From positions 4,151 to 68,150 of the forward strand of contig CALDID010000179.1 of the NCBI GenBank assembly GCA_937901865.1: a stretch of 64,000 nucleotides of DNA, in the 5' to 3' direction. Under the pieces are notes generated by a model that saw nothing but the letters and a program-made list of their open reading frames with translations, was not told the origin of the DNA and made no database searches. The position numbers were made by a program, and so were the translations under genes. This stretch comes from an uncultured Treponema sp. GTDB taxonomy: Bacteria > Spirochaetota > Spirochaetia > Treponematales > Treponemataceae. Below, piece after piece: positions 26,390 to 35,008 of this stretch (positions within the stretch are counted from its first letter, which is position 1; each line of letters begins with the position of its first letter).

Positions 26390-28390
26390 TTGATTAAAAA
26401 GACCCTTATTTCTTTATTCTTATTGCAATTATGCGCTTTATACGCTGAAACGATAACTTTTCCAATACTTGGCTTCAAAACAGTGCCGAAAGAGCCGATT
26501 ATGCTCGACGTGCCGTGGGAAGAAAAGTGGTTCGGCGAAAAGAGCGCGTTTGTCTATCATCACGACATTGCGCGCATTGCCTGCGTCTTCTCCGAGATGT
26601 CGTACATCGAGGACGTGGAGGAGCACCCGACGACGAACGTTATTTATCGCTCCTACAAGGCGTTAGGTATCGACGACGAAAACATCTTATTTCACTACGA
26701 CATCAAATACACAGACCCTTTAGGCGATAATCAATCGGGCGTTTCCTTTGCGCACAAAAAGATACAAAGCGCGCTCGGCGAAAAGGTGTTAGTGTTTTGC
26801 ATTGTGCGCGGCACGCCGAGAAATGCGAATGAATGGGTGAGCAATGTCAATGTGTCGGACAGCACGCACAAAGCACAGGATTTCCACGAAGGCTTTTTTA
26901 TCGCCGCCGACCAGCTGTATAAAGAGCTTATCGCCTATCTTGAATCCCGCGGCATCGACAAGCAAGATTGTTTTCTGCTCATCACAGGGCACTCTCGCGG
27001 CGCGGCGGTGGCTAATATGCTCGGCGCGATTATCGCGAACTCAGGTGCTCTCGACACCGAAAAAGTCTATGTCTACACTTTCGGCACGCCCAACACTACC
27101 ACCGAAAGCGACTGCCACAGCGACAAATACGGCTTCATCTACAACATCGAGAGCGTTGAAGACCTTTGCGCCACGCTGCCTTCCAACCGCTACAACTGGG
27201 CTTACAAGAAGTACGGCAAGACAAAGACGCTCGTCAGCCGCTGGAGCTCGGACGAAGACACCTTTGAAAACAACTATGTCAACCGAATGAATGTGTATCT
27301 CAATCGCTTTATCCTGCGCGATTACAAGCCGTTCCGCATAGGTCCGTTTTTTCCAAGTCAGATTTCGCGTTTGTTCGTTATCCTCAATCCGTCGGTACGC
27401 AGTTTTTACGAAGGTCCATTAGAGCTGCACGACAAATGCGTTTTTACGTTCTCCCTCGTCTTCCCCTCGAATCCGCGCAAAAAGAAAAAGAACCCGTCGC
27501 TCTTTGGCAAAGCGATGTTCGGCGTGCTTAACTCGATGACAAACGGGGCGTTTGGGTATGCGAATGTGGCGGTGTTTGATATGCACATGTGCGAGGTGTA
27601 TTTATCGTGGTATATGGCGTTGAGCGAAGAGGAGCTGTTTCAAGAAGCTCCGTCGAGTCAAATCGTCTTTTCGGGCAGTTTCAACGCCGTCATCACCGAC
27701 AGCAAGGGCAGAGAGGTTATCACGATTAAAGACGGGCTGTCTTCGTTCGACGCGATAACGCCTCCAGCCGCCGCGATGAGCCTTATGGGGAAGACGGTGG
27801 TCGGGCTGTCGGGGATTGAAGATTACACGGTGGAGATTATGCACAACTCGCTTCTTCCCTCTCCGATGAGCATCAAGGTAGAGCATTACGCAGGCGACGG
27901 CACGTTTATCGGCTCTGGCAAGCGTATCTATTTCGCGCCGAAATACAACAAAGTGTATTCGTTCCGCGCAGGGAGAAAAACGGCGGAGGATTTCGATATT
28001 CACTTTGACATCACCGATAAAAGCGAGGCGAGCAAGAGTGCGCAAAAGCTCCCGTCGGCTCTTTCTCCGCTCCTGTCGGCTTCGATAAGCACAGACGGCA
28101 ATTTGCAGGGGGAACTCGGCATTGACGTAGGAGTGCGCGCGGCGTATCTCAGCGCATTCTTTGCACGCGACAGCCTTTCTTTCGGCATTGCAAGCCAGCA
28201 AAATGTGTGGTGGCGGCTGTATGCAGACGAGGGGATTTATGTGAAAAGGGATTTTGTGGAGGACACGTTTACGCCGCAGGCTCGCTTCAGCCTATCGTAT
28301 AAGCCGCTGCACACGGTGAAGTTCTTTGCGTCTTCTTTGTTCGACCTCCCCTCTCTTTCCCCCACATTCCGCTTCGGCGTAAAGCTATAG
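26390..28390 (+). CDS. Secreted class 3 lipase-like protein with barrel-like C terminus
   Basis: 666 residues from a TTG at 26390, chosen because GAGAAAGGAG lies about 9 nt upstream and the reading gives a clean signal peptide (MIKKTLISLFLLQLCALYAE). Residues 50-330 are a lipase-3-type alpha/beta hydrolase: CIVRGTPRNANEWVSN and the nucleophile elbow LLITGHSRGAAVANMLGA, then YTFGTPN. From about residue 560 the sequence becomes alternating beta-strand-like (GELGIDVGVRAAYLSAFF, ARFSLSYKPLHTVKFFASSL) and ends FRFGVKL, as in outer-membrane barrels. It may be surface-exposed or periplasmic. Substrate unknown. Confidence 0.75.
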   Translation: MIKKTLISLFLLQLCALYAETITFPILGFKTVPKEPIMLDVPWEEKWFGEKSAFVYHHDIARIACVFSEMSYIEDVEEHPTTNVIYRSYKALGIDDENILFHYDIKYTDPLGDNQSGVSFAHKKIQSALGEKVLVFCIVRGTPRNANEWVSNVNVSDSTHKAQDFHEGFFIAADQLYKELIAYLESRGIDKQDCFLLITGHSRGAAVANMLGAIIANSGALDTEKVYVYTFGTPNTTTESDCHSDKYGFIYNIESVEDLCATLPSNRYNWAYKKYGKTKTLVSRWSSDEDTFENNYVNRMNVYLNRFILRDYKPFRIGPFFPSQISRLFVILNPSVRSFYEGPLELHDKCVFTFSLVFPSNPRKKKKNPSLFGKAMFGVLNSMTNGAFGYANVAVFDMHMCEVYLSWYMALSEEELFQEAPSSQIVFSGSFNAVITDSKGREVITIKDGLSSFDAITPPAAAMSLMGKTVVGLSGIEDYTVEIMHNSLLPSPMSIKVEHYAGDGTFIGSGKRIYFAPKYNKVYSFRAGRKTAEDFDIHFDITDKSEASKSAQKLPSALSPLLSASISTDGNLQGELGIDVGVRAAYLSAFFARDSLSFGIASQQNVWWRLYADEGIYVKRDFVEDTFTPQARFSLSYKPLHTVKFFASSLFDLPSLSPTFRFGVKL

Positions 28391-28432
28391 CAGGCACAGC
28401 CTGTTTTGTGCAGGTATAGCCTGTTTTGTAAA
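28391..28432 (+). repeat. CAGGCACAGCCTG-type palindromic repeat, two units
   Basis: Two successive units CAGGCACAGCCTGTTTTGT and CAGGTATAGCCTGTTTTGT, adjoining the lipase stop codon. The CAGGCnnnGCCTG stem followed by TTTTGT could serve as a weak terminator. Same family as 18248 and 36154. Confidence 0.55.
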
Positions 28433-28490
28433 AGGGGAGCTACAGGCGAAATAAAGGAATTATTGAGGAAACCTAAGAATTGGCGTATAC

Positions 28491-28604
28491 TAGACCTGTT
28501 CGGAAACAGTATGTCATTGCCGTACTTGATACGGCAATCTATTGCAATATAGGCAAAAAGATTATCGGGTCGAGCCCGATAATGACAATTATCGAACAGG
28601 TCTA
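28491..28604 (+). mobile_element. MITE-like palindromic element, copy D
   Basis: 114 bp, nearly identical to copy A, TAGACCTGTTCG to CGAACAGGTCTA. It lies 20 nt before the PIN-domain gene; its right end runs into that gene's ribosome site region, so it may influence its expression. Confidence 0.85.
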
Positions 28605-28624
28605 CTATTTCTAGGAGATTAGAA

Positions 28625-29128
28625 TTGATAGAGAAAATACATAACAAAGCAAAGGTATACCTTGACACTTCTGTCATAAGCTATTTGGAACAGACTGACT
28701 CTCCTGAAAAAATGGCTATAACACGAAATGTGTGGGAAACGTTCAAAAGTGGCAAGTATGACCTTTTTATTTCTGATGTACTTATAAAAGAGTTGATGAA
28801 TTGCAGCAATGAAACAAAGCGCAGCGCATTGCTTTCCCATTTGCTTGAAATAAACTACACTATTGTCAATGTAAGCAAAGAATCTTTTGCATTTGCAGAG
28901 CGAATTATCGATTTCGGCATTTTGAAGAAAAAGAGCTTTGATGATTGTCAACACATTGCGGCAGCTATTTTATGTAACTGTGATGTTATCATTTCTTGGA
29001 ACTTTAAGCATATAGTGAATTATGATACAATTAGGGGGATAAAAGTTTTGACGACTATGGAAGGATATAAAGACATAGCCATTTATTCGCCAGAAGTGTT
29101 TCAGAGCGAGGAGGATACAAATGATTGA
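28625..29128 (+). CDS. PIN-domain protein (putative VapC-like toxin)
   Basis: 167 residues from a TTG at 28625, 8 nt after AGGAG. PIN nucleases cut RNA using a cluster of acidic residues: Asp14 (KVYLDTSVISY), a middle Glu in LIKELMNCSN, Asp in KKSFDDCQHIAAA, and ISWNFKHI with NYDTIRG near the C terminus. This is the subgroup often annotated as a PIN type II toxin. The stop overlaps the start of a 63-residue protein by 8 nt, so the two are coupled. The toxin-first order is unusual for VapBC. Confidence 0.78.
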   Translation: MIEKIHNKAKVYLDTSVISYLEQTDSPEKMAITRNVWETFKSGKYDLFISDVLIKELMNCSNETKRSALLSHLLEINYTIVNVSKESFAFAERIIDFGILKKKSFDDCQHIAAAILCNCDVIISWNFKHIVNYDTIRGIKVLTTMEGYKDIAIYSPEVFQSEEDTND

Positions 29129-29312
29129 AGAACTTACATTATCACCACGATTCGATGTTAACGACATCAGACAATTACGCGAATACAATTCACTTCGTCA
29201 TATCAATATGAGTGCAGATGAGGTCATCGCAGAGCTTAAAGCTGATACATCAGACATTATTGAAAGACTTGTAAAAAGTGGACACGCACGAACTCTTGCT
29301 GCTGCATACTAA
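29121..29312 (+). CDS. Small protein coupled to the PIN gene, putative antitoxin
   Basis: 63 residues. The central HINMSADEVIAELKADTSDI is helix-like; no ribbon-helix-helix or AbrB fold is obvious at the N terminus. GAGGATACAA precedes the ATG at 29121, inside the end of the PIN gene. Small genes at this position and size next to PIN genes usually encode the antitoxin; I assign it by position only. Confidence 0.6.
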   Translation: MIEELTLSPRFDVNDIRQLREYNSLRHINMSADEVIAELKADTSDIIERLVKSGHARTLAAAY

Positions 29313-29318
29313 AAAACA

Positions 29319-29352
29319 AAACGCCCTTGCAGTTTGCGCATTTAAGGGCGTT
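29319..29352. terminator. Bidirectional terminator hairpin
   Basis: AACGCCCTT (29319-29327) pairs with AAGGGCGTT (29344-29352). It sits between the converging antitoxin and hisF genes, with A-rich sequence on the left that gives a T-run for the minus strand. Confidence 0.65.
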
Positions 29353-29363
29353 GAAATATCCAA

Positions 29364-30128
29364 TTATAATCTTACGGGGATATGTGATTGAGCAAGTTCG
29401 CTCTTAATCCTGCCGACCGTGTATTCGCCTGAATGAACCATACTCGCCACCAATGCCGCGTCCGCTTTGCCTTCGCTCAAGACGCGCGCGAGGTGTTCGC
29501 TTTTGCCGCCGCCTCCCGACGCAATAACTGGCACGCTCACATTTTCCGCAATCATACGGGTCAAATCGATTTCGTATCCCGTCTTCATTCCGTCTGCGTC
29601 CATCGAGTTCAACACTATTTCGCCCGCACCCAAACTCACGGCTTTTTTAGCCCATTCCAATGCGTCAAGTTCGGTCTTCACCCTGCCGCCGTTTATATAC
29701 ACCCGATAGCCGCTCGGCGCGCTGTCGTCTTTCTTTGCGTCCATACCCAGTACAATGCACTGATTGCCGAACACCCTTGCGCCCTCGCGGATAAGCTCAG
29801 GGTTCTTGACGGCTTGGCTGTTGAGGCTGATTTTCTCTGCACCTGCAAGGATTGTGCTTCTGATGTCTTCAAGAGAGCCGATTCCGCCTCCCACGCAAAA
29901 CGGGATAAACACCCTTTCCGCCACGCGTGAGATAAGCTCAAGGATAGGCCCCCTCCCGCGCGTAGAGGCGATTATATCGTAGAAAACAAGCTCGTCAACG
30001 CCCTGCCTGTAATACTCCGCCGCCATTTCCACAGGGTCGCCGATGTCGATATTGTTTTGAAACTTCACGCCCTTTGTTGTTCTGCCGTCTTTCACATCAA
30101 GGCAGACGATAATTCTTTTTTTAAGCAT
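29364..30128 (-). CDS. hisF: Imidazole glycerol phosphate synthase, cyclase subunit
   Basis: HisF uses ammonia from HisH to convert PRFAR to imidazole glycerol phosphate and AICAR. 254 residues, TIM barrel. Catalytic Asp11 (IIVCLDVKDGRTTKG) and the second Asp in IVLGMDAKKD are present. Phosphate-binding loops GGGIGSLEDI and VIASGGGGKSEH are normal. It overlaps hisH by 8 nt. No other histidine gene is in the window, so it may belong to a dispersed pathway or to an ammonia-dependent sugar pathway. Confidence 0.94.
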   Translation of the reverse strand: MLKKRIIVCLDVKDGRTTKGVKFQNNIDIGDPVEMAAEYYRQGVDELVFYDIIASTRGRGPILELISRVAERVFIPFCVGGGIGSLEDIRSTILAGAEKISLNSQAVKNPELIREGARVFGNQCIVLGMDAKKDDSAPSGYRVYINGGRVKTELDALEWAKKAVSLGAGEIVLNSMDADGMKTGYEIDLTRMIAENVSVPVIASGGGGKSEHLARVLSEGKADAALVASMVHSGEYTVGRIKSELAQSHIPVRL

Positions 30129-30801
30129 TTCTCCCCTCCGTCAAGTCGTCTTTTACAAAGTTCTTCAAAAAGCGCAACCCGTTTTCTCCTGATTTTTCGG
30201 GGTGAAACTGAAAGGCGGTAACCGAGCCGCACTCCACGCACGCAGGCACGCGGCAGCCATACTCTGCGTATGCTTTTACTATCGTTTCATCTGTCGGCTG
30301 AATTAAATATGAATGAACAAAGTAGAAATCGCTTTTTTCGCCCACGCCACTAAAGAGAGATGAGCCTCCGTTTGCAAAAGAAACATCGTTCCAGCCCATG
30401 TGCGGCACTTTGAGGCTTATAGCTTGCATAGGAGATGCGACACTTTGCGAAAAGGCTTCGAGTTCGCTCCAAACGCTTTTGAAGTGTCGGATAGAGCCTT
30501 TGAGAATGCCCAAACATTCCACGTCGCCCTCTTCGCTTCTTTCAAAGATAATCTGAGAACCCAAGCAGATGCCGAGCAATCTCTTTCCCGCCGCCGCCCA
30601 ATCGCGCAAAAAGGAGTCAAAGCCCGTCAGTTTTAACTGCTCCATTGCATACGCCGCCTCTCCCACGCCAGGGAAGATAAGGCGGTCGCACTTCTCTATT
30701 TCCAAAGGAGATGATGAGCGGATATACGGCGCACCAAGGCTTGCCAACGCTCGCTCTACGGACTTGATGTTGCCCGCATTATAATCTACGATACCTGTCA
30801 T
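30121..30801 (-). CDS. hisH: Imidazole glycerol phosphate synthase, glutamine amidotransferase subunit
   Basis: Class I glutaminase partner of HisF, 226 residues. Catalytic Cys79 in LLGICLGSQIIFE, and the His-Glu pair in AFQFHPEKSGENG. The N terminus IVDYNAGNIKSVERAL and the FPGVGEAAYAM block are typical of HisH; KVPHMGWNDV is the interface loop. Upstream of its ATG (30801) is a short gap and the divergent DTW gene. Confidence 0.94.
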   Translation of the reverse strand: MTGIVDYNAGNIKSVERALASLGAPYIRSSSPLEIEKCDRLIFPGVGEAAYAMEQLKLTGFDSFLRDWAAAGKRLLGICLGSQIIFERSEEGDVECLGILKGSIRHFKSVWSELEAFSQSVASPMQAISLKVPHMGWNDVSFANGGSSLFSGVGEKSDFYFVHSYLIQPTDETIVKAYAEYGCRVPACVECGSVTAFQFHPEKSGENGLRFLKNFVKDDLTEGRNA

Positions 30802-30849
30802 AGCTTGAATTGTACTTGAAATCGCTGCATTGTTTCAAGACGCGCCTTA

Positions 30850-30878
30850 AAGACAAAAAGGGCGAAAACTGCTATACT
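30850..30878 (+). promoter_or_regulatory. Promoter of the DTW gene, short leader
   Basis: AAGACA (30850-30855), 17-bp spacer, TATACT (30873-30878). The ATG is at 30890, leaving about five leader nucleotides and no convincing ribosome site. The -35 box is only a 4/6 match. Confidence 0.4.
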
Positions 30879-30889
30879 CACGAGTAGTT

Positions 30890-31660
30890 ATGCGAGAAAT
30901 ATGCTACAAATGCTTTAGAGCAAAAGACAACTGTTTTTGTAAATACATTCGCCCCATCAATAGCGGAATAAAGTTCGTGTTTTTAATGCACACGAAAGAG
31001 GCGAAACGTCAACGCACAGGCACAGGTCGCCTCGCGTCTTTATCCCTCGTCGATTCAGAAATCATCGTCGGCATTGACTTTAGCCAAAACGAAAGAATAA
31101 AAGAGCTTTTAGCCGACGAGCGATATTACCCGATGGTTTTGTATCCTGATGAAAACGCGTGGAGTGCAAAGAAAGAGGGCTTCAAAGAAACACTAAAGGG
31201 AAAAACACCGCTCGTGTTTGTCTTAGACGCAACGTGGTTTTGCGCAAAGAAGCTCATTCAAAAAAATGAATGGATTATAAAATTGCCGAAGCTATCGTTT
31301 TCGGGGTCTTACACTTCTATTTTCACCTTCAAAAAAGAACCGAGCGCAGAATGTGTATCGACGATAGAATCCTGCTATTATTTAATCAAAGAAATGCAAG
31401 AAGCCGCGCTCTCGCCCGAAGAGGACATATCGAGTTTGATGAGCGTATTTAAGGCAATGATTCGCTTTCAGCTTGAAATGGAAAATGCGCGCATAGAGGG
31501 AAGGATTCCCAATACACACGCAAAGGATTTTCGCTATACAAAGAAAAAGGAAGTGCCGTCTTACTTATTCGACACAGACAGCGGAAATGTTCCCTCTGCT
31601 TCAAAGTCGCCAGCAAGTGCGGAAAAGAGTGCTTTGATAGAGAAATCAGACCAGCTGTAA
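30890..31660 (+). CDS. DTW-domain tRNA-uridine aminocarboxypropyltransferase
   Basis: Likely installs acp3U in tRNA using S-adenosylmethionine, like E. coli TapT (YfiP). 256 residues. N-terminal Cys cluster CYKCFRAKDNCFC (about residues 5-17), then FLMHTKEAKRQRTGTGRL, the DTW motif in the form LDATW (about 108-112) and a SST-like region KLSFSGSYTSIFTFKKEP with ESCYYLIKEM. The last 33 residues lie over the 3' end of nagZ on the other strand (31561-31660), an unusually long convergent overlap, and look poorly conserved. Confidence 0.88.
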   Translation: MREICYKCFRAKDNCFCKYIRPINSGIKFVFLMHTKEAKRQRTGTGRLASLSLVDSEIIVGIDFSQNERIKELLADERYYPMVLYPDENAWSAKKEGFKETLKGKTPLVFVLDATWFCAKKLIQKNEWIIKLPKLSFSGSYTSIFTFKKEPSAECVSTIESCYYLIKEMQEAALSPEEDISSLMSVFKAMIRFQLEMENARIEGRIPNTHAKDFRYTKKKEVPSYLFDTDSGNVPSASKSPASAEKSALIEKSDQL

Positions 31661-33336
31661 CCCATAATCACGCTGTCAGCCCAAGACGCAAACGGAAGGG
31701 AAAAACTCGGTGCCATCGTGGAAAAGAGAATCACGGGAACGCCAGTGTCTTTAAGGGTGCTGATTATCTCGGCACTTCCCTTGTCGTCAATTAAGGCGAT
31801 GACAACATCGTATCCGCTCGCCATTCCTGGCAATCTTCTCGACATCCAATCTATATGAATAGGACCTGGGGCATCGTCAAACTTGAATATCGGCGTATTC
31901 TCCCCGTAGCAATCTTTGCCAGCTTTTATGAAGTTTTCGAGAGGACCGACTAAAAGCACTCGCTTTGTCTTCGCCATTTCGCGCGTAAGAGGGAAATACG
32001 AGCCTTTTTTGTACACGCTAATCGCTCTGATTGCTTGGTCTTGAAAGAACTCCTGCCCCTCTTTATTCGGGATTTGCTCATCGATTTTAGAACTGTCGGG
32101 ATACAGCGAAACAGCATCGCTATGCTTAAAGTATTTGAGCTTTGCCAAAATCACCCTGCGCGCCGCAGTTTTGACTTGTTCCCTAAACTTTGCATTCGTC
32201 TGCATACGGCTCATATTAGAAGTCCAAAGCGGCTCGTTAAGCTGTGCAGTCGTGCTTGACAGCAATATATCGTTTCCCGCTTCTATCGCCATACGATACG
32301 CGCTCGATAGGCTTCCTGCGTACATAGTAGCCCCGTTCATCATCATATCGTCGGTGATGATTAAGCCCTCATAGCCGTATTGTCCTCTGAGTATATCCGT
32401 CAAGAACGCTTTTGACAAAGACGCAGGTGTCCCGTCTGGAACGACATTCGGAAAACTCAAATGACCGCTCATAATTGCAGGAATATTCTCTTTAATGAGA
32501 TACTCAAACGGTACCATCTCCCTTTTCACAAAGGTTTCGTAATCTATTTCTATCACAGGCAACTTTCCGTGAGAGTCAAGCCCTGTATCTCCGTGCCCTG
32601 GAAAATGCTTTGCTGTCGGGATAACGCCTGCCGCCAAAGAGCCCTCTGCATACGCCGCGCCCAAAATTCCTGCAAAGTCGGGATTTGAACCAAAGGAGCG
32701 CGGACCGATAACCGTCGAATCGAGGTTTGTATATAAGTCTACCGCAGGCGCAAAGTTCATATTGATGCCCAACACGCCTAGCTCTTTCGCGATATAATAT
32801 CCTGTGTACCACGCGTCTAACGGACGACCCGATGCGCCGATTGCAAGGTTTCCTGGAGTGTCGCTCATCTCGCCTTTAACGTGCCGAATCCAGCCGCCCT
32901 CCTGGTCTGTCGCAACAAAAAGCGGAATCTGCAAATCTCTGCGCTGGCTTCGCTCTTGCAGCTCTCGCACGCTTTTTGCAACTTGATGAATATCGTCCGT
33001 GTTCCAACCAAAGATTTTGATTGACCCAAGCCCCCTGTCGCTGACCCATTGGATAAGAAGCGGACTCGGCTCGGCTCCTGCCCAACCGAACATAAATATC
33101 TGGCTCAACAGCTCAGAATCGCTCATTCGCTTTATAAGCTCGTCGGCTAGAGCCTCATCTTCCATATCGCTCCAAAAGTTTATCTCTTCAACCTGCACTT
33201 TTGGCTTTTCGATAGGCGGAAGCTCGTCTATTTCCAGCACGACGCTTTTCTTATCAAAGCGACACGAGGTATTCAACAAAGAAAACACGAGCAGTGCTAA
33301 AAGAAACGGCAAGGATTTATATAATACGCACCGCAT
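31561..33336 (-). CDS. nagZ: Glycoside hydrolase family 3 lipoprotein (NagZ-like beta-N-acetylhexosaminidase)
   Basis: 591 residues. Signal with lipobox LLNTSC (Cys25), so it should be a membrane-attached lipoprotein rather than cytoplasmic as in E. coli NagZ. GH3 domain about 55-400: VATDQEGGWIRHVKG, NMNFAPAVDLYTN, the NagZ loop AKHFPGHGDTGLDSHGKLP with catalytic His/Asp, and ITDDMMMNGA as nucleophile region. A C-terminal GH3-C-like domain (about 430-591) follows. It probably removes GlcNAc from muropeptides or external glycans. The start overlaps the U32 stop by one base. Confidence 0.9.
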   Translation of the reverse strand: MRCVLYKSLPFLLALLVFSLLNTSCRFDKKSVVLEIDELPPIEKPKVQVEEINFWSDMEDEALADELIKRMSDSELLSQIFMFGWAGAEPSPLLIQWVSDRGLGSIKIFGWNTDDIHQVAKSVRELQERSQRRDLQIPLFVATDQEGGWIRHVKGEMSDTPGNLAIGASGRPLDAWYTGYYIAKELGVLGINMNFAPAVDLYTNLDSTVIGPRSFGSNPDFAGILGAAYAEGSLAAGVIPTAKHFPGHGDTGLDSHGKLPVIEIDYETFVKREMVPFEYLIKENIPAIMSGHLSFPNVVPDGTPASLSKAFLTDILRGQYGYEGLIITDDMMMNGATMYAGSLSSAYRMAIEAGNDILLSSTTAQLNEPLWTSNMSRMQTNAKFREQVKTAARRVILAKLKYFKHSDAVSLYPDSSKIDEQIPNKEGQEFFQDQAIRAISVYKKGSYFPLTREMAKTKRVLLVGPLENFIKAGKDCYGENTPIFKFDDAPGPIHIDWMSRRLPGMASGYDVVIALIDDKGSAEIISTLKDTGVPVILFSTMAPSFSLPFASWADSVIMGYSWSDFSIKALFSALAGDFEAEGTFPLSVSNK

Positions 33337-34859
33337 TATCTTACGCCGATTTTTCTTAAATAATCACGAATACGAACGATTGTGCCGCGCTCAAGCTCGT
33401 GCGGAGTGTACAAAAGACATTCGTGGCTTTCAGAAACCCAGTTGACCAACAGCCCATTCTTTGGGTTCACCAACTGAAATTCGCTATCTGTCGCCTTTTT
33501 GCACAAGAACGAAGAGCCCACAAACTCCAGCGTATCGCCAGATTTTTCATTCGCCCGCTGCGCCTCATACGCCGCATCATAGCCGCGCCCGATTTCGTCT
33601 TTGCTCTGCGCTTCATTGCCGATTTTGCACGCAATGTGATTGAGCGGGTGAAACGCATAGAGCTTCCAGCCCTCTTTTTTATGCGCACACGGCACGCACC
33701 AATCAGGATTTTTGAGCCATTGCTCCCTCCGCGCCTCCTGCGCTTTTTCCACTTCGTCGGTGAATGACGCATTCAATGCCGCAAACGATTTTCTTCCCTT
33801 CTCAAAGATTTCGTCAGCGTCTGCCTCGCTCAACTCTTCGCCCACCGTGCCAGAAAGCAAATACGGGCACTCCGCCGCCGCCATCACCGCCTTGTCTGCG
33901 TCTGCTCTGCCAAAGAAAAATCCCGTCGTAAACTCGCGGTGGCTCGTCAAATACAGCTCGTCAATATACGGCTTTGCTTCCTCCGCGCTGATTTTGCCGT
34001 CCATCACGTCGAGAGCCTTGCGATACGCGCGCGTAACGAGAGCCACATAATAAATGCTCTTCATTCGCCCCTCGATTTTCAGCGAATCCACGCCCGCGTC
34101 CTTCATTTCTTGCAAATGGTCAATCATACACAGGTCTTTGCTCGAAAGAATCGCCGTGAAGTTGTCGCCCTCAAAGACGGGGAAATACTCGTTCGCTCGG
34201 CTCTCCTCTTCCAAGACCAAGCCGCCTGACTGCGCGAGAGCTTTCACATCGCCTTTAAGCGCGTAATTCCAGCGGCATGTATGAGTGCAAAGCCCGCTCT
34301 GACCGCTTCTGCCGTTCATATACGCGCTCAAGAGACATCTGCCGCTATATGCCACGCACATCGCGCCGTGAACAAAGCACTCGATTTCAAGATTATCCAC
34401 TTTCTCCTTGATTTCCGCGACTTCCTTGAGCGACACTTCGCGCCCCAAGACAACGCGCTTAAAGCCCATATCGCGATAGGCACGCGCGGCAAGATAATTC
34501 ATACAGCTCGCCTGCGTGCTTAAATGCAATTCTGCATTCGGGAACTCCTTTTGCAAAATCGGCACCAAGCCCATATCCTGCACGATAAACGCGTCAATCG
34601 GGAACAGCTTATAATCGTTAATGCGCGCCAAGAACGAAGCCACTTCGTCATTGTGAAAGCTGATGTTGAGCGCGCAGTGAAGACGGCGATGAGGAAACTC
34701 ATTTTTTATCGCAATGATTTTCTTGTAATCGTCTTCAATAAAGTTGTCCGCCTTAGCACGAAGCGAAAAGCCCCGAAGCCCGATATATGCCGCATCTGCG
34801 CCGTATTTGTACGCATAGTAAAGTTTTTCAATATTTCCTGCTGGGGATAAAAGTTCCAT
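33336..34859 (-). CDS. U32 family protein, probable tRNA hydroxylation factor (TrhP/YegQ-like)
   Basis: 507 residues, cytoplasmic. N-terminal barrel beginning MELLSPAGNIEKLYYAYKYG, then LSTQASCMNYLAARAYRDM and the U32 signature region ECFVHGAMCVAYSGRCLLSA with Cys residues that may hold an Fe-S cluster (also GLCTHTCRW). In E. coli U32 proteins act in prephenate-dependent U34 hydroxylation (TrhP) or 23S rRNA C2501 hydroxylation (RlhA); length and the LKIEGRMKS block favour TrhP. It is not a proven protease. Translationally coupled to nagZ (TAATG). Confidence 0.83.
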   Translation of the reverse strand: MELLSPAGNIEKLYYAYKYGADAAYIGLRGFSLRAKADNFIEDDYKKIIAIKNEFPHRRLHCALNISFHNDEVASFLARINDYKLFPIDAFIVQDMGLVPILQKEFPNAELHLSTQASCMNYLAARAYRDMGFKRVVLGREVSLKEVAEIKEKVDNLEIECFVHGAMCVAYSGRCLLSAYMNGRSGQSGLCTHTCRWNYALKGDVKALAQSGGLVLEEESRANEYFPVFEGDNFTAILSSKDLCMIDHLQEMKDAGVDSLKIEGRMKSIYYVALVTRAYRKALDVMDGKISAEEAKPYIDELYLTSHREFTTGFFFGRADADKAVMAAAECPYLLSGTVGEELSEADADEIFEKGRKSFAALNASFTDEVEKAQEARREQWLKNPDWCVPCAHKKEGWKLYAFHPLNHIACKIGNEAQSKDEIGRGYDAAYEAQRANEKSGDTLEFVGSSFLCKKATDSEFQLVNPKNGLLVNWVSESHECLLYTPHELERGTIVRIRDYLRKIGVR

Positions 34860-34889
34860 TCAATTCCTCGTTTTATTTTTTTTCTCGCC

Positions 34890-35004
34890 CGTATCAGACA
34901 TTCTGAATCCTTCGTATCAGACCCTCTGAATCGCTCGTATCAGACACTCTGAATCGCCCGTATCAGACACTCTGAATACTCCGTATTGTAGCCTCTGAAT
35001 TTGC
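34890..35004 (+). repeat. Five-unit tandem array, exact 23-bp period
   Basis: Units CGTATCAGACACTCTGAATC plus three bases at 34890, 34913, 34936, 34959 and 34982. Each contains TCAGA-nnn-TCTGA (the last unit is eroded). The array lies upstream of the U32 gene on its strand. Confidence 0.9.
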
Positions 35005-35008
35005 CAAA

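Noticed and set aside
27602..28201. 199-codon minus-strand frame
   Set aside because: Antisense to the lipase-like gene; Arg/Ala/Cys-rich with no start signal.
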